Origin: Cliona cf. orientalis
Taxonomy: Eukaryota; Porifera; Demospongiae; Clionaida; Clionaidae
Length of the DNA: 64,000 bases
Direction: 5' to 3'
Assembly (NCBI GenBank): GCA_963930775.1
Contig: OZ005691.1
Location: 5,019,000 to 5,082,999, forward strand
Shown here: positions 62,573 through 64,000 of the stretch, one piece after another
Layout of the letters: each line of letters opens with the position of its first letter
Numbering within the stretch: position 1 is the stretch's first letter
Notes under the pieces: generated by a model
Databases searched by the model: none
Told to the model about the DNA's origin: nothing
The model's input: only the letters and a program-made list of their open reading frames with translations
Translations under genes and position numbers: made by a program

Positions 62573-63640
62573 TTTTCATTGAGCTACCAGTGTTCATGCC
62601 GCTATTCCATAGTCTTTTATAATTCCCATTAATTTTAAGAACGCATGTACGGCTGCCGGATTGTAACGAGTTTTTACCATCATTTTTGCGTGCCTTTCAC
62701 TTGCACCTTCGCGCGCGAAAATGTTAGCGGCCACGCCCACTTTTGGGCCACGCCTTCTAATTAACGATCGCCGTTTTAGTAACAGTTTGTCAGATTCTCG
62801 AAGATTTTAGCAAAGAAACACAGGGAAAAGCACCAGAGAAGAGTTCTAGGCTAAGTTTTAAGAGATTTTAGTGCCTGCAGATGGAATCTGGAAACCAAGG
62901 GAGTTTGCTATAGCAGTAAGATAAATGCTGAATCTGACTGCCTAGACTCGGGGGTTCCGGACAACGAGAAACAACTAAGGTACGCCCTGTTAAACCAGTT
63001 AGCAACAGGGGCGGATCTAGGGGGGGGTTGCTGGGGTTGCAACCCCCCCAAACGATTTTGAGCAGCCCCTCCCACTTATATACAAGGCTTACTATAGCTT
63101 GGCACAGTAGCTGCCACCAAGGGCTCATAGACCCCAGAGGGGGAGAGGGCATGTAACTGGCACCTGGCAAACTTCAAATCCATGGGCTAAAAATAGTAAA
63201 GTCCACATTATCAGTCCATAGCACTAATGCAATCCAGACAGCAGCTGTTACTATAATTAGTTACAAACCACTGTCTGATTTGAAGTTTGCTAGGTACACT
63301 ATCATGTATGGCAGTTACATGCCCTCTCCCCCTCTTTGGGGTCTATAAGCCCTTGCTGCCACTGTATGGTTAGCAGCAGACAAGCTGTGTAGTACATAAT
63401 TGGCCTCAAACCAACAGGTGGTGCACTGTGGTTAGTGGTACACCCTGAACATGGCTTCAGCTATGAATAATTTACTGTAGACCACAAGAGTCAGCTGTGG
63501 TGCTAGGCGTGGTAAAGCTCTATACCTACAGTGTTATAGTACCTTGTGACATGCGTACTGGGGCGCAAGAAGATGATTAAAAGTGGGCGTGGCTCATTAA
63601 AGTGGGCGTGGTCGCAAAAAATTTGTATGATACTTGATAC
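62573..63640. repeat. Gene-free, with an inverted repeat
   Basis: About 63108-63180 and 63266-63362 are imperfect inverse copies (shared TAGACCCCAGAGGGGGAGAG against CTCTCCCCCTCTTTGGGGTC). 62860-63260 overall resembles 10430-10690. A GGGGCGGATCTAGG motif and G-run at 63007 look like a decayed element end. Confidence 0.55.
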
Positions 63641-64000
63641 TAGTCTACCTAAGCAACATTATAATTATTATGTTGGACTATGATGAAGTAATTTCCAAAT
63701 GGAATAATCTACCAAGAGAAGCCACACAATGTTCAACTATTGCATCTTTTAAGAGATTCATTAATTTTTATCTTAGTAATTAATAACATAACTTATACTT
63801 TCTTGATCACAATAATATTATTAGCTTACAGCTATTTGTGACTCCATGCAAATGTTATAGAGAAAAAATATATGATATTGTATAGTATAAGATTTATTGT
63901 AGATAATGAGATCATCGAATTGCCAGTGGTTGGGGTCATTACTTTTAACTATTAGATAGCCTGCAATGAAGGAAGAACCTGATTTGTTACTGATTTTTCT
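63640..64000 (+). repeat. Partial copy of 52070-52290 DNA, interrupted by a LINE remnant
   Basis: 63640-63690 matches 52080-52145, and 63885-64000 matches 52190-52300. The gap between holds a LINE 3' piece. Confidence 0.65.
63700..63875 (+). mobile_element. LINE 3' remnant
   Basis: 63700-63783 reads WNNLPREATQCSTIASFKRF and a few more residues, the C-terminal motif of non-LTR ORF2, followed by a tail ending TTATAGAGAAAAAA. Confidence 0.65.

Overview
The window looks like nuclear DNA of a demosponge (Porifera). Three things point that way: single-exon GABA-B-like class C receptors in a tandem family, a signal peptide-SRCR-FN3-Ig gene with short exons and tiny introns, and a large beta-helix (GGAIYL-repeat) protein ending in a multi-pass membrane domain, a type I associate with sponges. 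There is no operon structure and no rRNA. The DNA is AT-rich, intron-bearing and dense in miniature inverted-repeat elements, many nested in each other. The species cannot be named from this alone.

Layout. 1-5200: MITE-rich, gene-free. 5234-7489 (-): receptor copy 1, one in-frame stop between the ligand-binding half and the membrane half. 7953-8040 (+): orphan signal-peptide exon copied from the SRCR gene at 47 kb. 8.6-12.7 kb: MITEs and a LINE 3' end. 12735-13097 (-): small secreted cysteine-rich protein. 13-16.3 kb: duplicated non-coding DNA, then a possible single-pass membrane microprotein. 16.4-21.1 kb: nested transposons (a GGGGCGAG-ended element split by a TTAA-flanked element, itself split by a tandem dimer of a CACTAAGTAG element). 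24718-26913 (-): receptor copy 2, a pseudogene with three lesions. 27.6-28.3 kb: 5'-truncated LINE. 30808-33003 (-): receptor copy 3, intact, 731 aa. 33.6-35.6 kb: diverged AAAGAGTGTACCCC array with MITEs inserted.

35.67-46.64 kb is the most unusual region: a composite transposon-like unit. An inner pair of inverted repeats (36067-36141 and 43672-43757) encloses two convergent intron-containing genes, a seven-exon 892-aa transposase-like protein (+) and a three-exon 391-aa unrecognised protein (-). Outside these lie 9/18-bp minisatellite arrays: about 0.4 kb on the left, and on the right a 2.9-kb array that switches orientation at about 45168, forming a giant palindrome.

47066-52063 (+): eight-exon SRCR-FN3-Ig secreted protein, 397 aa by my exon model. 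52.2-54.8 kb: tandem duplication. 54859-58640 (+): beta-helix/multi-pass membrane protein with one frameshift near its start. 59239-60256: second, uninterrupted copy of the TTAA-flanked element. 60367-60430: possible signal-peptide exon. 62240-62572 (-): fourth receptor copy, only the first 110 codons or so. 63.6-64 kb: partial copy of the DNA downstream of the SRCR gene, with a LINE remnant in it.

Theme: surface and secreted recognition proteins (class C receptors, SRCR, beta-helix membrane protein) multiplying and decaying by local duplication in a MITE-saturated region. All exon models come from reading splice signals and phase by eye; no search or alignment program was run.
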